DNA of 64,000 bases from Bryobacterales bacterium F-183. Lineage in GTDB: Bacteria > Acidobacteriota > Terriglobia > Bryobacterales > Bryobacteraceae. Of the stretch, positions 1-8,829 are shown one piece after another (position 1 is the stretch's first letter; every line of letters begins with the position of its first letter). Location of the stretch: NCBI GenBank assembly GCA_016865505.2, contig AP025252.1, positions 5,726,137-5,790,136 of the forward strand, given 5' to 3'. Made by a program: the position numbers and the translations under genes. Below the pieces are notes generated by a model. That model was given only the letters and a program-made list of their open reading frames with translations. It was not told where the DNA came from and made no database searches.

Positions 1-1512
1 GATCAAGGAGGCCTCGGCCTCCCCGAGCGCGACTACTACCTCCGCCAGGACCCCAAGTCCATCGAGATCCGCAAGGCTTACCTCGCCCACATCATCCGCA
101 TGTTCGAACTCGCCGGCGACAACGCCGCCACCGCCGCCACCAACGGCAAGGCCGTGCTCGACATCGAAACCGAACTCGCCAAAGCCACCCTCGACGTCGT
201 CGCCATGCGGGACCCCAAGAACCTCCTGCATCCCTACAAGCTTGCCGAACTCATCTCCCTCAACCCCGGCTTTGACTGGACGGCCCACTTCGCCGCCCTG
301 GGCCTACCCAACCTGACGACGATGAACGTCTCGCACCCGCCCTTCTTCCGCCAGATCGAATCCGTCATCGTCCAGCACTCGCTCAGCGACCTCAAGGCGT
401 ACCTCACTTGGCACCTTCTTCACGAGACTGCCGGCGTACTACCCACCGCCTTCGAGCAAGCCGACTTCGAGTTCTACGGCAAGACCCTCACCGGCGCGCA
501 AAAGATGCAGGACCGTTGGAAGCGCTGCGCCAACCGCGTCGACGAACAGTTGGGCGACGCCCTCGGCCAGCGCTGGGTGCAAAACAACTTCCCGCCGGAA
601 GCCAAAGAGCGCATGCGCCGCATGGTCAAAGCCATCGAAGGCGCTCTCGCCCGCGACATCGATTCGCTGTCCTGGATGTCCGGCGAAACCAAGCAGAAGG
701 CCCTCAACAAACTCCGTGCCATCTCCGACAAAATCGGCTACCCCGACAAGTGGAAGTCCTATAGCAACGTCGCCATCGCGCGCAACGACACCTTCGGCAA
801 CGCCGCCCGCTTGAGCGAACTTGAATACCTCCGTGAACTCGCGAAAATCGGCAAGCCCGTCGACAAGTCCGAATGGAGCATGACACCGCCTACCGTCAAC
901 GCCTACTACGACCCCCAGCGCAACGACATCAACTTCCCTGCTGGCATCCTGCAGCCGCCCTTCTTTGACAACAAACTCGACGACGCGTCCAACCTCGGAG
1001 CCATCGGCGCCGTCATCGGCCACGAACTCACCCACGGCTTCGACGACGAAGGCCGCAAGTTCGACGACGCCGGCAACCTCTCAGACTGGTGGACGGAAAA
1101 AGACGCCGACGAGTTCGAACGGCGTGCAGATTGTTTTGTCCAGCAGTACTACGACTACGCCGCCATCCCCGGCGTAAAGTTGAACGGCAAGCTCACCCTC
1201 GGAGAAAACGTCGCCGACAATGGTGGACTCCGCGTCGCCTACATGGCCCTGCAGTCGATGATGGGAGCCAAAGCCCTCAAGCAGATGAAAGGTGGCTACA
1301 CCCCCGAGCAGCGCTTCTTCTATGCCTACGCGCAGATCTGGTGCGTGCAGTACACAGAAGCGGCCGCCCGCATGCGCGCCAACGTTGATCCCCACTCCCC
1401 CGGCCGTTACCGCGTCAACGGCGTCGTCGCCAACAGCCCGGAATTCCGCCAGGCGTTCGGCTGCAAAATCGGCCAGCCGATGGTACGCCAACCCGGCTGC
1501 CGTGTCTGGTAA
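1..1512 (+). CDS. M13 family zinc metallopeptidase (neprilysin/PepO-like), 3' part
   Basis: The reading frame is open from the first base, so the N-terminus lies outside the window; 503 residues are visible. The zinc site HELTH is at visible residues 341-345 and the third ligand is in GENVADNGG near residue 402, the usual M13 spacing. The VNAYYD substrate-binding motif precedes it, and the protein ends in the C-x-x-W signature (CRVW) of complete M13 enzymes. M13 peptidases cleave peptides on the amino side of hydrophobic residues and are usually periplasmic or secreted. The signal peptide cannot be checked here. Family assignment is very secure; the substrate is unknown. Confidence 0.96.
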   Translation, partial: DQGGLGLPERDYYLRQDPKSIEIRKAYLAHIIRMFELAGDNAATAATNGKAVLDIETELAKATLDVVAMRDPKNLLHPYKLAELISLNPGFDWTAHFAALGLPNLTTMNVSHPPFFRQIESVIVQHSLSDLKAYLTWHLLHETAGVLPTAFEQADFEFYGKTLTGAQKMQDRWKRCANRVDEQLGDALGQRWVQNNFPPEAKERMRRMVKAIEGALARDIDSLSWMSGETKQKALNKLRAISDKIGYPDKWKSYSNVAIARNDTFGNAARLSELEYLRELAKIGKPVDKSEWSMTPPTVNAYYDPQRNDINFPAGILQPPFFDNKLDDASNLGAIGAVIGHELTHGFDDEGRKFDDAGNLSDWWTEKDADEFERRADCFVQQYYDYAAIPGVKLNGKLTLGENVADNGGLRVAYMALQSMMGAKALKQMKGGYTPEQRFFYAYAQIWCVQYTEAAARMRANVDPHSPGRYRVNGVVANSPEFRQAFGCKIGQPMVRQPGCRVW

Positions 1513-1607
1513 CCGACCCAGGTTTTCAGCAGTTGGAATCGATATTTTCGAAGATTAACCGCAAACCACTTCACTGTTCTTTGCATTCCAGTCAAAATGG
1601 AAAGAAC

Positions 1608-2813
1608 GTGGGACGTGTATTCACCGCCAGCCGCCTAGCGCTCACTGCGCTGCTTGCTCTTTCAACCGTCGCTTGCAACCAGCACACCGCAAAGGGTTCG
1701 CAGGACGCCGCAGAAGCAACCAAGACCTCTGGTCGCGCCCCCGGTCTCCCGGTCGACATCAAGCTGTCCCGCAGTGCCGACGACTTCGCCCGCTTCCTCG
1801 CCGGACTCCCCGGCAAAGCCGGCTCCCCCTTCGCCGAACTCGAGCAGGACCCCGCCTGGCAAGCGCACAGCAAGGCTTTCGCCGGCGAATGGTCCCGCTT
1901 TGACGAGAACCGCGTCCCCGTCCTCAGCGCCTTCCAGAAGAAGGAATTGAACGGCGAACCCAACAACGGCGGTACACTCTTCTATCCCTTCGGCGGTCCC
2001 GACTTTGTTACCGCGAATCTCTTCTTTCCGGAAAATCGCAACTACGTCTTTGTCGGCCTCGAACCCGCGGGCACCGTCAAATCCGCTCAGGCCTTCGAAG
2101 GCAAGAACCTCAGCGCGACTCTGCCGTTGATGCGTTCCACCCTGAACGACCTGCTGCGCCGCAGCTTCTTCATCACCGATCAGATGGCCAAGCAGGTCCG
2201 CGGTCAGATCACCGACGGTCTTCTCCCGTTGATGCTCGTGCAAATGGTCCGCACCGGCCACACCATCCGCGGGCACGCCTACGTCACCATCGATGAACAA
2301 GGGCAGTACCGTCTCCGCAAGCTCTCCGAAAACACGCCCCGCAACCGTGGCGTCATCGTCGAGTTCCAGCGTGACGGTAGCAACGAGACCAAGCGCCTAA
2401 CGTACTTTTCCGGCAACCTCGCCAACTACGGCATGAGCATCAACCCGGAGTTCTCGCTCTACTTGGCGAACCTCAAGCCGATGGTGACGTTCTTCAAGTC
2501 CGCCTCCTACCTGCCGCACAGCGACAACTTCTCCCGCATCCGCGAAGAAGTCATGAACAACAGCAACGCCATCGCGCAGGACGACACGGGAATTCCCTTC
2601 CGATTCTTCCAGGCGCGTAGCGATTGGGACGTTACGCTCTACGGCAAGTACTCAAAGCCGTACGGCAGCTTCAGCGGCCGCAAGAACCTCACGCAGCAGG
2701 ACCTCAAAGTTGCATTTGATCGTGGGGAAAAAGTACGCGGGCTGGACTTCTACATCGGCTACGGCTACGGCCGTGCGCCGTCGAACCTACTCGTCGCCCG
2801 CCGCCGCTCCTAA
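1608..2813 (+). CDS. Predicted lipoprotein of unknown function
   Basis: The chosen GTG start gives an N-terminus of positive residues, a hydrophobic stretch and the lipobox-like STVAC, so a lipid-anchored protein of about 401 residues is likely. A GGAAAG tract lies a few bases upstream. An ATG-type start 75 bp upstream (1533) would bury the signal peptide and is less likely. The mature part is neutral, rich in Phe, Arg and Asn, and I recognise no domain or catalytic motif. The stop codon shares the tetranucleotide CTAA with the stop of the convergent MerR gene. It lies 95 bp after the M13 peptidase on the same strand and could be cotranscribed with it. Confidence 0.75.
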   Translation: MGRVFTASRLALTALLALSTVACNQHTAKGSQDAAEATKTSGRAPGLPVDIKLSRSADDFARFLAGLPGKAGSPFAELEQDPAWQAHSKAFAGEWSRFDENRVPVLSAFQKKELNGEPNNGGTLFYPFGGPDFVTANLFFPENRNYVFVGLEPAGTVKSAQAFEGKNLSATLPLMRSTLNDLLRRSFFITDQMAKQVRGQITDGLLPLMLVQMVRTGHTIRGHAYVTIDEQGQYRLRKLSENTPRNRGVIVEFQRDGSNETKRLTYFSGNLANYGMSINPEFSLYLANLKPMVTFFKSASYLPHSDNFSRIREEVMNNSNAIAQDDTGIPFRFFQARSDWDVTLYGKYSKPYGSFSGRKNLTQQDLKVAFDRGEKVRGLDFYIGYGYGRAPSNLLVARRRS

Positions 2814-3304
2814 CTCAGCAACTGCAAAATCGACTGCAGTTCTTTCCGAATGCCATCAAACTCGGCTTTCGGAATCCCGCTGTTGAACTCGGGAAAAAGC
2901 TCGGCCTGCCCGCCGCGCGGCACCTGTACCTGTTGCGGCGATTGCTGCGCTGCGGACGCACCCGTAGTCTTCTTTTCGACCTTCGGAGCAGCCGATGCCT
3001 TGGGCATCGCAGTAGCCTTGGGCTTCTGCTCAAACCACTTCCGCGCGCCTTCAATCGTAAACCGCTTGTCGTACAGCAGGCGCTTGATCTCCAGCACCAT
3101 CTCCACGTCCTTGCGGCGATACAACCGGTGCCCGGTCCCCGACTTCTTCGGACCTAGCCCCGGAAACTCGCTCTCCCAAAAACGCAGGACATACTGTTTG
3201 ACTCCCGTCAGGCGCGCAACCTCGCCGATCCGGAAGTACAGCTTATCCGGAATCTCCTCGGCCGCGACAGGTGCAAGCACCGTACTCTCAACGGTTTCTG
3301 CCAT
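2810..3304 (-). CDS. MerR-family transcriptional regulator
   Basis: This 164-residue protein has a MerR-type winged helix at about residues 22-90: YFRIGEVARLTGV, then VLRFWESEFP, then a GHRLYRRKDVE wing. The closest family resemblance is to the short MerR-like regulators of the HspR/MlrA-like kind that lack an effector domain. The second half is Lys/Ala/Gln-rich linker followed by a short amphipathic tail, so the ligand or partner cannot be inferred. The start is 20 bp from the divergent rRNA methyltransferase start. A TACAAT box on this strand 15 bp upstream may be its -10, giving a leader of only about 8 nt. Confidence 0.88.
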   Translation of the reverse strand: MAETVESTVLAPVAAEEIPDKLYFRIGEVARLTGVKQYVLRFWESEFPGLGPKKSGTGHRLYRRKDVEMVLEIKRLLYDKRFTIEGARKWFEQKPKATAMPKASAAPKVEKKTTGASAAQQSPQQVQVPRGGQAELFPEFNSGIPKAEFDGIRKELQSILQLLS

Positions 3305-3324
3305 ACAGGTTAGTATTTATTGTA

Positions 3325-4038
3325 GTGGCAGTTCTCGCAGGAATCCATCCGGTCCGGGAAGCGTTGCGCGCCGGACGAACTCTCGAACGCATCCTCATCG
3401 CAAAAGGCACCCAAACCGCCAAGTTCCAGGAAATCCTGGATTTGGCCAAGGAACGCAAGATCCCGGTGCGTTTGGAGGACCGCGGCGTCATCGACAAAGC
3501 CTGCGGCAAACTCCCGCACCAGGGCATCGCGGCCTATCATTCCCTCGACCAATACGCGAGGTTCGAGGACGTTATCGCTGCCAAAGGCTTCATCATCTTG
3601 CTGGACGGCGTCGAGGACCCGCACAATCTCGGAGCCATCATCCGCACCGCCCACGCCGCAGGCATAGCCGGGGTCGTGATCCCCGAGCGCCGCGCCGCAG
3701 GCATCACGGACACCGTAGGCAAAGCCTCCGCCGGAGCCCTCGTGCATATGCCGGTAGCAAAGGTAGTGAACATGACCCGAGCGATCGAAACGCTCAAGAA
3801 GGAAGGCTACTGGGTCTACGGCCTCGACGAGCGGGGCGACAAGCAGTACGACGAAGTCGAACTCACCAAGCCAATCGCGCTAGTGGTAGGAGGCGAAGGC
3901 CACGGCCTCCACGACCTCGTCCGCAAACAGTGCGACTTCCTCATCAGCATCCCGATGGCCGGCGCCATCTCATCGCTGAACGTCTCAGTCGCCACAGGAG
4001 TAGCTCTCTTCGAATTCCGCCGCCGCGGCGGCATCTAG
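3325..4038 (+). CDS. rlmB: TrmH/SpoU-family RNA 2'-O-ribose methyltransferase (RlmB-like)
   Basis: About 237 residues from a GTG start. An N-terminal L30e-like substrate-binding domain (AGIHPVREAL onwards) is followed by the SPOUT knot. The three SpoU motifs are visible: DPHNLGAIIRTAH, then ALVVGGEGHGL, then IPMAGAISSLNVSVA. This order and length match the 23S rRNA Gm2251 methyltransferase RlmB, which uses S-adenosylmethionine. Other TrmH paralogues cannot be excluded by reading alone. An earlier in-frame ATG at 3271 would overlap the divergent MerR start and adds a non-homologous hydrophobic stretch, so GTG 3325 is preferred. No clear Shine-Dalgarno is seen. Confidence 0.88.
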   Translation: MAVLAGIHPVREALRAGRTLERILIAKGTQTAKFQEILDLAKERKIPVRLEDRGVIDKACGKLPHQGIAAYHSLDQYARFEDVIAAKGFIILLDGVEDPHNLGAIIRTAHAAGIAGVVIPERRAAGITDTVGKASAGALVHMPVAKVVNMTRAIETLKKEGYWVYGLDERGDKQYDEVELTKPIALVVGGEGHGLHDLVRKQCDFLISIPMAGAISSLNVSVATGVALFEFRRRGGI

Positions 4039-4061
4039 AAACTCCCTACCCTCCCCCATTG

Positions 4062-4081
4062 GTGTCAGACCGATCTGACAC
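4062..4081. repeat. 20-bp palindrome, copy 1 of a dispersed intergenic repeat
   Basis: The sequence reads GTGTCAGA, a CCGA loop, then TCTGACAC, a perfect 8-bp inverted repeat between convergent genes. Flanking CTCCC and GGGAG tracts could lengthen the stem. The identical 20 bases occur again at 42300-42319. The core GTCAGACCG also occurs in the repeats around the RAYT transposase at 35-36 kb. It may act as a bidirectional transcription stop, but there is no clear U-tract. Confidence 0.8.
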
Positions 4082-4132
4082 AAAAGGGAGACGCCCGGGC
4101 AAAAGCAAGGGTGTAGGGATTCTCCTCAAGCG

Positions 4133-4606
4133 CTACTCCGCCGTCGACCGCAGCATCCACGCGACCTTCAGGTGATGCTCCAGCAATCCAGTCAAAAAGT
4201 CCGCGACATCGACCGCCTCGTACTTCTTATCCGCCGTCTCAATGTCCTCGCGAAGACTCCGAATGATGGCCTCATGGTCGTACACCAAGGTCTTGACCAT
4301 CAACTCAGAATTCACTCGGTCGTCCGACTCTTCCAGCAGCCGCGTTTTGTCGAGCATCTTGGCCATGCTCCCCGGCGCAGGCAACCCGAACGCGCGAATG
4401 AATTCGGCGATCTCGTCCATCTTCTCGTCCAAATCGTCGTACTGCTCCCCGAACATCTTATGCAGATGCGGAAAGTGCGGACCTTCCACGTTCCAGTGGT
4501 AATTCCGTGTCTTGAACGCCAGCACCGCCTCATCGGCAAGAATCTTCCGAAGCAGTTCCGCTACGCCATTGCGTTGATCGTCGGACAGTCCAACATTGGG
4601 TCTCAT
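4133..4606 (-). CDS. dps: Dps-family ferritin-like DNA-protection protein
   Basis: 157 residues, the usual Dps length, forming the four-helix ferritin-like fold. Ferroxidase-site residues are visible: the His in NYHWNVEGPHFPHLH and the acidic pair in DDLDEKMDEIAE about 15 residues later. Dps dodecamers oxidise iron(II) with peroxide and coat DNA in starvation or oxidative stress; the cell site is the cytoplasm or nucleoid. There is no long Lys-rich N-terminal tail, so direct DNA binding is uncertain. It is monocistronic and convergent with the methyltransferase gene. Assignment is secure at family level. Confidence 0.95.
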   Translation of the reverse strand: MRPNVGLSDDQRNGVAELLRKILADEAVLAFKTRNYHWNVEGPHFPHLHKMFGEQYDDLDEKMDEIAEFIRAFGLPAPGSMAKMLDKTRLLEESDDRVNSELMVKTLVYDHEAIIRSLREDIETADKKYEAVDVADFLTGLLEHHLKVAWMLRSTAE

Positions 4607-4643
4607 GGGTTTCTATTCATGCTAAACGAAAACACTGGACACT

Positions 4644-5468
4644 TCAGCGGATCGGAATCGCCACAGGAACTCCCGGCACGTACCACCGCTTCGAGAACCA
4701 GGGCGATGCTTCGTAGCAGTGCCATCGGGTGAGATCGATACTCGTTTCGCCGCGTCCCCTCGCATCCTCAATCACCAGCCTGTACTCGCCCGGCGTCAGA
4801 TTGTCAAAAGAGAAGAATCCGGCGGAATCCGGCCTCGTCGCACGTTCGTCATCGCGAGACTCGCGCAATCGCAATGTCACCCCACTCCGGGACTCTTCGT
4901 CATCGAACCATCCGTAAATGCGAGGTACCAACGAACGGCCAGCCTTCCAAGCCCGCAACGATTTCGAATCCTCTATCGCGCGCCAATCGGCAATGGCCGC
5001 GGTCCGAGTACAAGCGCCAGTCTGATACCGCGCACCTACACGTCGGGCGTCAACGAGATATGTTTGGCTTTTCTCGAACAGAAAGCCGCAACTGGAGACG
5101 TCAGTGTAGACCTCTTGAACCCGAGGCCCAGCCAGATGCTCACTTACTTCAAACCGTACCCGTTGCATTACGGCGACATCATCCATGGCATCGCCTCCCG
5201 CTCGCACCTTGGCCACTTCGTCCACAGACAAAACGCCGCGCCAACGGGAAAGTAATCGCTCGCGTAGTTGAACCTTGGACAGGCTTCGATACTCTCGCTG
5301 CAGAGCTTCAAAGGTGGGCCACACCTCAACCACTTTTCCGACGAAAACGACGTCCGAAGCCGTCAATGTGCTCGCCTGTTGACACATAGGAGACGGTTGC
5401 CCCCCGCACTTGCAAGCCAACGCAAGGCGAGCCGCTAACGCCATCGCAAAAAGCAAACGGACCGGCAT
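4644..5468 (-). CDS. Secreted NTR/TIMP-like protein with C-terminal beta-sandwich
   Basis: About 274 residues from the ATG at 5468: a signal peptide (MPVRLLFAMALAARLALA) followed directly by CKCGG. A Cys at the mature N-terminus and the later ASDVVFVGKVVEV resemble netrin/TIMP-like modules. The C-terminal third has a prealbumin or carboxypeptidase-regulatory pattern (GFFSFDNLTPGEYRL). Role unknown; some eukaryotic NTR modules inhibit metalloproteases, but that should not be carried over. AGAAGG lies only 1-2 nt before the ATG, and start and AGAAGG sit in a predicted hairpin. It follows clpC on the same strand at 43 bp. Confidence 0.72.
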   Translation of the reverse strand: MPVRLLFAMALAARLALACKCGGQPSPMCQQASTLTASDVVFVGKVVEVWPTFEALQREYRSLSKVQLRERLLSRWRGVLSVDEVAKVRAGGDAMDDVAVMQRVRFEVSEHLAGPRVQEVYTDVSSCGFLFEKSQTYLVDARRVGARYQTGACTRTAAIADWRAIEDSKSLRAWKAGRSLVPRIYGWFDDEESRSGVTLRLRESRDDERATRPDSAGFFSFDNLTPGEYRLVIEDARGRGETSIDLTRWHCYEASPWFSKRWYVPGVPVAIPIR

Positions 5469-5488
5469 TCCTTCTACAGAATACCGGT
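5461..5488 (-). promoter_or_regulatory. Hairpin enclosing the start codon of the NTR-like gene
   Basis: On the mRNA strand ACCGGUAUUC pairs with GAAUGCCGGU around an 8-nt loop. All ten positions pair if one U-G wobble is allowed; on the other strand the same position is a C-A mismatch. The AUG lies inside the 3' arm and the purine-rich AGAAGG spans the loop edge. Such a structure could limit initiation. It could also be a relic of a clpC 3' hairpin. Confidence 0.45.
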
Positions 5489-5511
5489 CCGTACGAAGCT
5501 TCGTGATTTGT

Positions 5512-7986
5512 CTAGAACAGATACAACGGCGTACCCGCCGCCGGAGCATCCGCCACTTCCTCACCATCCGCGCCCACCAACTGCAATGCCTGCGGACGGC
5601 AGAAAATGCCGTTATCCCCGAGGTAGATCTCCAACTCCGAAGGCCGCGGCAGCGACCCCTGAATCAGAGCCTCGCTCAGCGGATCTTCGATGTACTTCTG
5701 CAACGCGCGACGCAACGGACGAGCGCCATAGCTGCGATCCCCCAGCGTCTTCTCGATGATGTACTTCGAAGCTTCCGGCGTCAGCTTGATCGAAATCTGC
5801 TTGGCCACCAGATTCGTATTGATCTGGCCCACCAGCAGGTCGACAATCTTCAGCAGGTCCTCATCGGTCAGCGACGTGAACAGAATGATCTCGTCCAACC
5901 GGTTCAGGAACTCAGGATTGAAGGCGCGCTTTACTTCGCCCATCACCTGATCTTCGATCTTCGGCGGAATGCCAGTCATCGGAGCAGCAAACCCGATCGA
6001 CGCTTTCTTGTCCAGGAAGCGAGCGCCCAGGTTGGACGTCATGATGATGATCGTGTTCTTGAAGTCCACCGTGTTGCCCAAGCCATCGGTCAACTGGCCG
6101 TCTTCAAACACCTGCAGCAGCAGGTTGTACACGTCCGGATGCGCCTTTTCGATTTCGTCCAGCAGGATGATCGAGTACGGCGCACGCTTCACGCGCTCCG
6201 TCAACTGACCGCCTTCCTCGTATCCGACATAGCCGGGAGGCGAACCGATCAGCTTCGACACCGAGTGCTTTTCCATGAACTCAGACATATCAAAGCGGAT
6301 CAGGCTCTTCTCGCTGCCAAACAGGAACTCCGCCAGCGCACGAGCCACTTCGGTCTTACCAACACCCGTCGGACCCAGGAACAGGAACGAACCCGAAGGC
6401 CGCTTCGGCGACTTCAGGCCCGCTCTCGAACGCCGGATCGCACGAGCCAGCGCAGAGATCGCCTTTTCCTGGCTCACCACACGCTTATGCAGCTCTTCCT
6501 CAATACGGATGAGCTTGGTGACTTCTTCTTCGCGAATCGCCGTCATCGGCACGCCAGTCCAGCGCGCGACAACATCTTCGATATCGTCCTTGGTCACGAT
6601 GCCCGTCGACGTATCGTCCAGGTGGTACTTCTCACGCAGATGCCGCAGGTTCTCGCGTTCCTTGCGCTCTTCGTCCGAATAGAACCGCGCCTTCTCGAAC
6701 TCGTGATTCGCAATCGCATTGTCCATACGATGCACCACGAACTTGATGCGCTTCTGGATCTCCGACACTTCGCTCGGCAACGTCGTCTGGCGAAGCTTCA
6801 CGCGAGCGCCCGCTTCGTCGATCAGATCGATCGCCTTATCCGGCAGGAAGCGATCCGGGATGAACCGCGACGACGCATACACCGACGCTTCAATCGCATC
6901 GTCGTGATAGTTCACCGCGTGGAACTTCTCGTACCGTTCCTTGATGCCCATCAGGATGCGGATGGCATCGGGCTCGGACGGCGGCGGCACCTTCACAGCC
7001 TGGAAGCGGCGCTCAAGCGACCGGTCCTTCTCAATGCTCTTGCGGTACTCACCCGGCGTCGTAGCGCCAATACACTGGATCTCGCCACGCGACAGCGCCG
7101 GCTTCAGGATGTTGGCCGCGTCAAGCGACCCTTCGGCCGAACCCGCGCCCACCAAGGTGTGCAACTCATCGATGAAGATGATGGCATTCTGATGCTCCAT
7201 CAACTCCTTCATGATGGTCTTCAGTCGCTCTTCAAACTGGCCGCGATACTTCGTACCCGCCACAATTAGGGACAGGTCCAAGGCCAGGATGCGCTTGTCC
7301 GCCAGGAAGCTCGGCACATCGCCATCGGCGATCTTCTGCGCCAGTCCCTCGACAATCGCGGTCTTACCCACGCCCGGCTCACCAATCAGCACCGGATTGT
7401 TCTTGGTACGGCGGCACAGAATCTGCACCACGCGTTCCACTTCGTAATCCCGGCCAATCAGCGGATCGAGCGACCCATCGACAGCGGCCTGCGTCAGGTC
7501 GCGTGAAAACTCAGCCAGCAGCGAGCTTTCCTTCGGCCGGTTGGTCGACATCTTCTCGCTCGACTGCCGCGCGATCTCTTCCCGCACCTGCGACAAGCGA
7601 AGCCCGCGCTCATTCAGGATTTCGGCGGCAAAGGATTTCTCCTCGCGCAGCAACCCCAACAGCAGATGCTCGGTGCCAATATGTTTATGGCTCAAGCGTT
7701 CCGCTTCTTCCGCGCCGTACGCCAGCACGCGCTTGCACTCATGGCTCAGCGGCAGGTCGACCGAAGTCGACACCTTCTCGCGAAGCGTCGTGTGCGATTC
7801 AATCTGCTTTCGAATGGAATCGATCGCCGCGTGTGACCGCAGAAATCGATTGGCCAGGGTCTTATCTTCCCGCAGGAGACCGAGCAGCAAGTGCTCAGTT
7901 TCGATATGGGGACTACCAAACTGGCTAGCCTCATACCGCGCAAAGAATATCACCCGGCGCGCTTTTTCGGTATAGCGTTCAAACAT
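5512..7986 (-). CDS. clpC: ClpC-type AAA+ ATPase (Hsp100 unfoldase)
   Basis: 824 residues. Two Clp_N repeats span residues 1-145. The first AAA+ module has Walker [10 protein letters not shown] near residue 200. A UVR-like middle segment near residue 435 ([14 protein letters not shown]) marks ClpC rather than ClpA or ClpB. The second AAA+ module has Walker [10 protein letters not shown] near 539 and [12 protein letters not shown]. ClpC unfolds substrates for the ClpP protease in the cytoplasm, usually with an adaptor. The start is fixed by AAGGAGG 8 nt upstream; the longer frame to 8004 would place that site inside the gene. It overlaps the 3' end of the upstream ABC ATPase by 8 bp, so both are probably cotranscribed. 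Confidence 0.97.
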   Translation of the reverse strand: MFERYTEKARRVIFFARYEASQFGSPHIETEHLLLGLLREDKTLANRFLRSHAAIDSIRKQIESHTTLREKVSTSVDLPLSHECKRVLAYGAEEAERLSHKHIGTEHLLLGLLREEKSFAAEILNERGLRLSQVREEIARQSSEKMSTNRPKESSLLAEFSRDLTQAAVDGSLDPLIGRDYEVERVVQILCRRTKNNPVLIGEPGVGKTAIVEGLAQKIADGDVPSFLADKRILALDLSLIVAGTKYRGQFEERLKTIMKELMEHQNAIIFIDELHTLVGAGSAEGSLDAANILKPALSRGEIQCIGATTPGEYRKSIEKDRSLERRFQAVKVPPPSEPDAIRILMGIKERYEKFHAVNYHDDAIEASVYASSRFIPDRFLPDKAIDLIDEAGARVKLRQTTLPSEVSEIQKRIKFVVHRMDNAIANHEFEKARFYSDEERKERENLRHLREKYHLDDTSTGIVTKDDIEDVVARWTGVPMTAIREEEVTKLIRIEEELHKRVVSQEKAISALARAIRRSRAGLKSPKRPSGSFLFLGPTGVGKTEVARALAEFLFGSEKSLIRFDMSEFMEKHSVSKLIGSPPGYVGYEEGGQLTERVKRAPYSIILLDEIEKAHPDVYNLLLQVFEDGQLTDGLGNTVDFKNTIIIMTSNLGARFLDKKASIGFAAPMTGIPPKIEDQVMGEVKRAFNPEFLNRLDEIILFTSLTDEDLLKIVDLLVGQINTNLVAKQISIKLTPEASKYIIEKTLGDRSYGARPLRRALQKYIEDPLSEALIQGSLPRPSELEIYLGDNGIFCRPQALQLVGADGEEVADAPAAGTPLYLF

Positions 7987-8716
7987 GAGTGCCGCCTCCT
8001 TCACTCATCGGCGGATTCGAGGAGAAATCCTGCCGCTGTTGCTGCGAAATCATGGCTCCGGCCACGCCCTTCTCTAGATGTACCATCCGGTCGGCACGCG
8101 CCGCGAATTGAGGATTATGTGTAATGTACAAAAAACTCAGGTTACGGCTCCGCTGCAAATCCTCCAGCAGCGACATCACCATCTCCCCGGTCTTGGCGTC
8201 CAGATTGCCAGTGGGCTCATCCGCCAATAGCAACCGCGGCTTCCCCGCCAGCGCCCGCGCTAGCGAAACCCGTTGCTGTTCCCCGCCCGACAACTCACCC
8301 GCGCGATGCGATTCGCGATTCGAGAGTCCAACCTCGCCCAAAGCCGCCCGCGCCGTCTGCGCCGCATCCTCCTGCGGCACGCCGCGAATCAGCAGCGGCA
8401 TCATGACATTCTCTAAAGCCGAAAAGTCCGGCAACAGCGAATGGTTCTGCCAAACAAACCCAACAGATTGATTTCGGTAATCGGCCAGCTTGGCATCCGG
8501 CAGCGCCGTAATGTCTTGGCCGTCAAAGAGGATCTTTCCAGCGGTCGGCCTGTCGAGGCCGCCCAAAAGATAGAGAATAGTGGACTTACCTGCTCCGGAC
8601 TCACCAGTCACAGCGATCCGTTCCCCGGTTTCGACCTGCATGTCGAGACCTTCGAGCACCACGAGTTCGCCTTTTCCCGTCTGGTATCGCTTGGCGAGGC
8701 CTTCCACCCGAAGCAT
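7979..8716 (-). CDS. LolD-type ABC transporter ATP-binding protein
   Basis: 245 residues. Walker A is GESGAGKST, the signature is LSGGEQQRVS and Walker B is LLLADEPTGN, with the D-loop and the switch His in YITHN. The pattern, including PTGNLDAKTG, is that of the LolD/MacB/FtsE group that powers lipoprotein release or export of other substrates. No LolC/E-like permease is adjacent, so the partner is unknown. The start chosen at MLRVEGLAKRY follows family length; 16 extra codons upstream are not conserved-looking. The C-terminal 20 residues form a Gln/Ser/Gly-rich tail created by the overlap with clpC. Confidence 0.9.
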   Translation of the reverse strand: MLRVEGLAKRYQTGKGELVVLEGLDMQVETGERIAVTGESGAGKSTILYLLGGLDRPTAGKILFDGQDITALPDAKLADYRNQSVGFVWQNHSLLPDFSALENVMMPLLIRGVPQEDAAQTARAALGEVGLSNRESHRAGELSGGEQQRVSLARALAGKPRLLLADEPTGNLDAKTGEMVMSLLEDLQRSRNLSFLYITHNPQFAARADRMVHLEKGVAGAMISQQQRQDFSSNPPMSEGGGTHV

Positions 8717-8829
8717 GTGACTACTAACGTAACATGCAGCAATCGACCCCGAGGTACTAGCCAATCAGGCTGAAATACACCGGGGTCGCTCTGCGTATCC
8801 GCCCGAAGATCGCCGCAAGGTAGCGCCTC

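Noticed and set aside
439-1035. Long minus-strand frames inside the M13 peptidase and many other genes
   Set aside because: They are Val/Gly/Arg-rich shadows of GC-rich codons on the opposite strand and have no homology or ribosome binding site.
2850-4175. 441-codon plus-strand frame across the MerR and methyltransferase genes
   Set aside because: It is antisense to MerR and out of frame with the clear methyltransferase; Arg/Pro-rich shadow.
5410-7269. 619-codon plus-strand frame opposite clpC
   Set aside because: Arg/Leu/Gln-rich shadow of a highly conserved gene, with no domain and no start signals.
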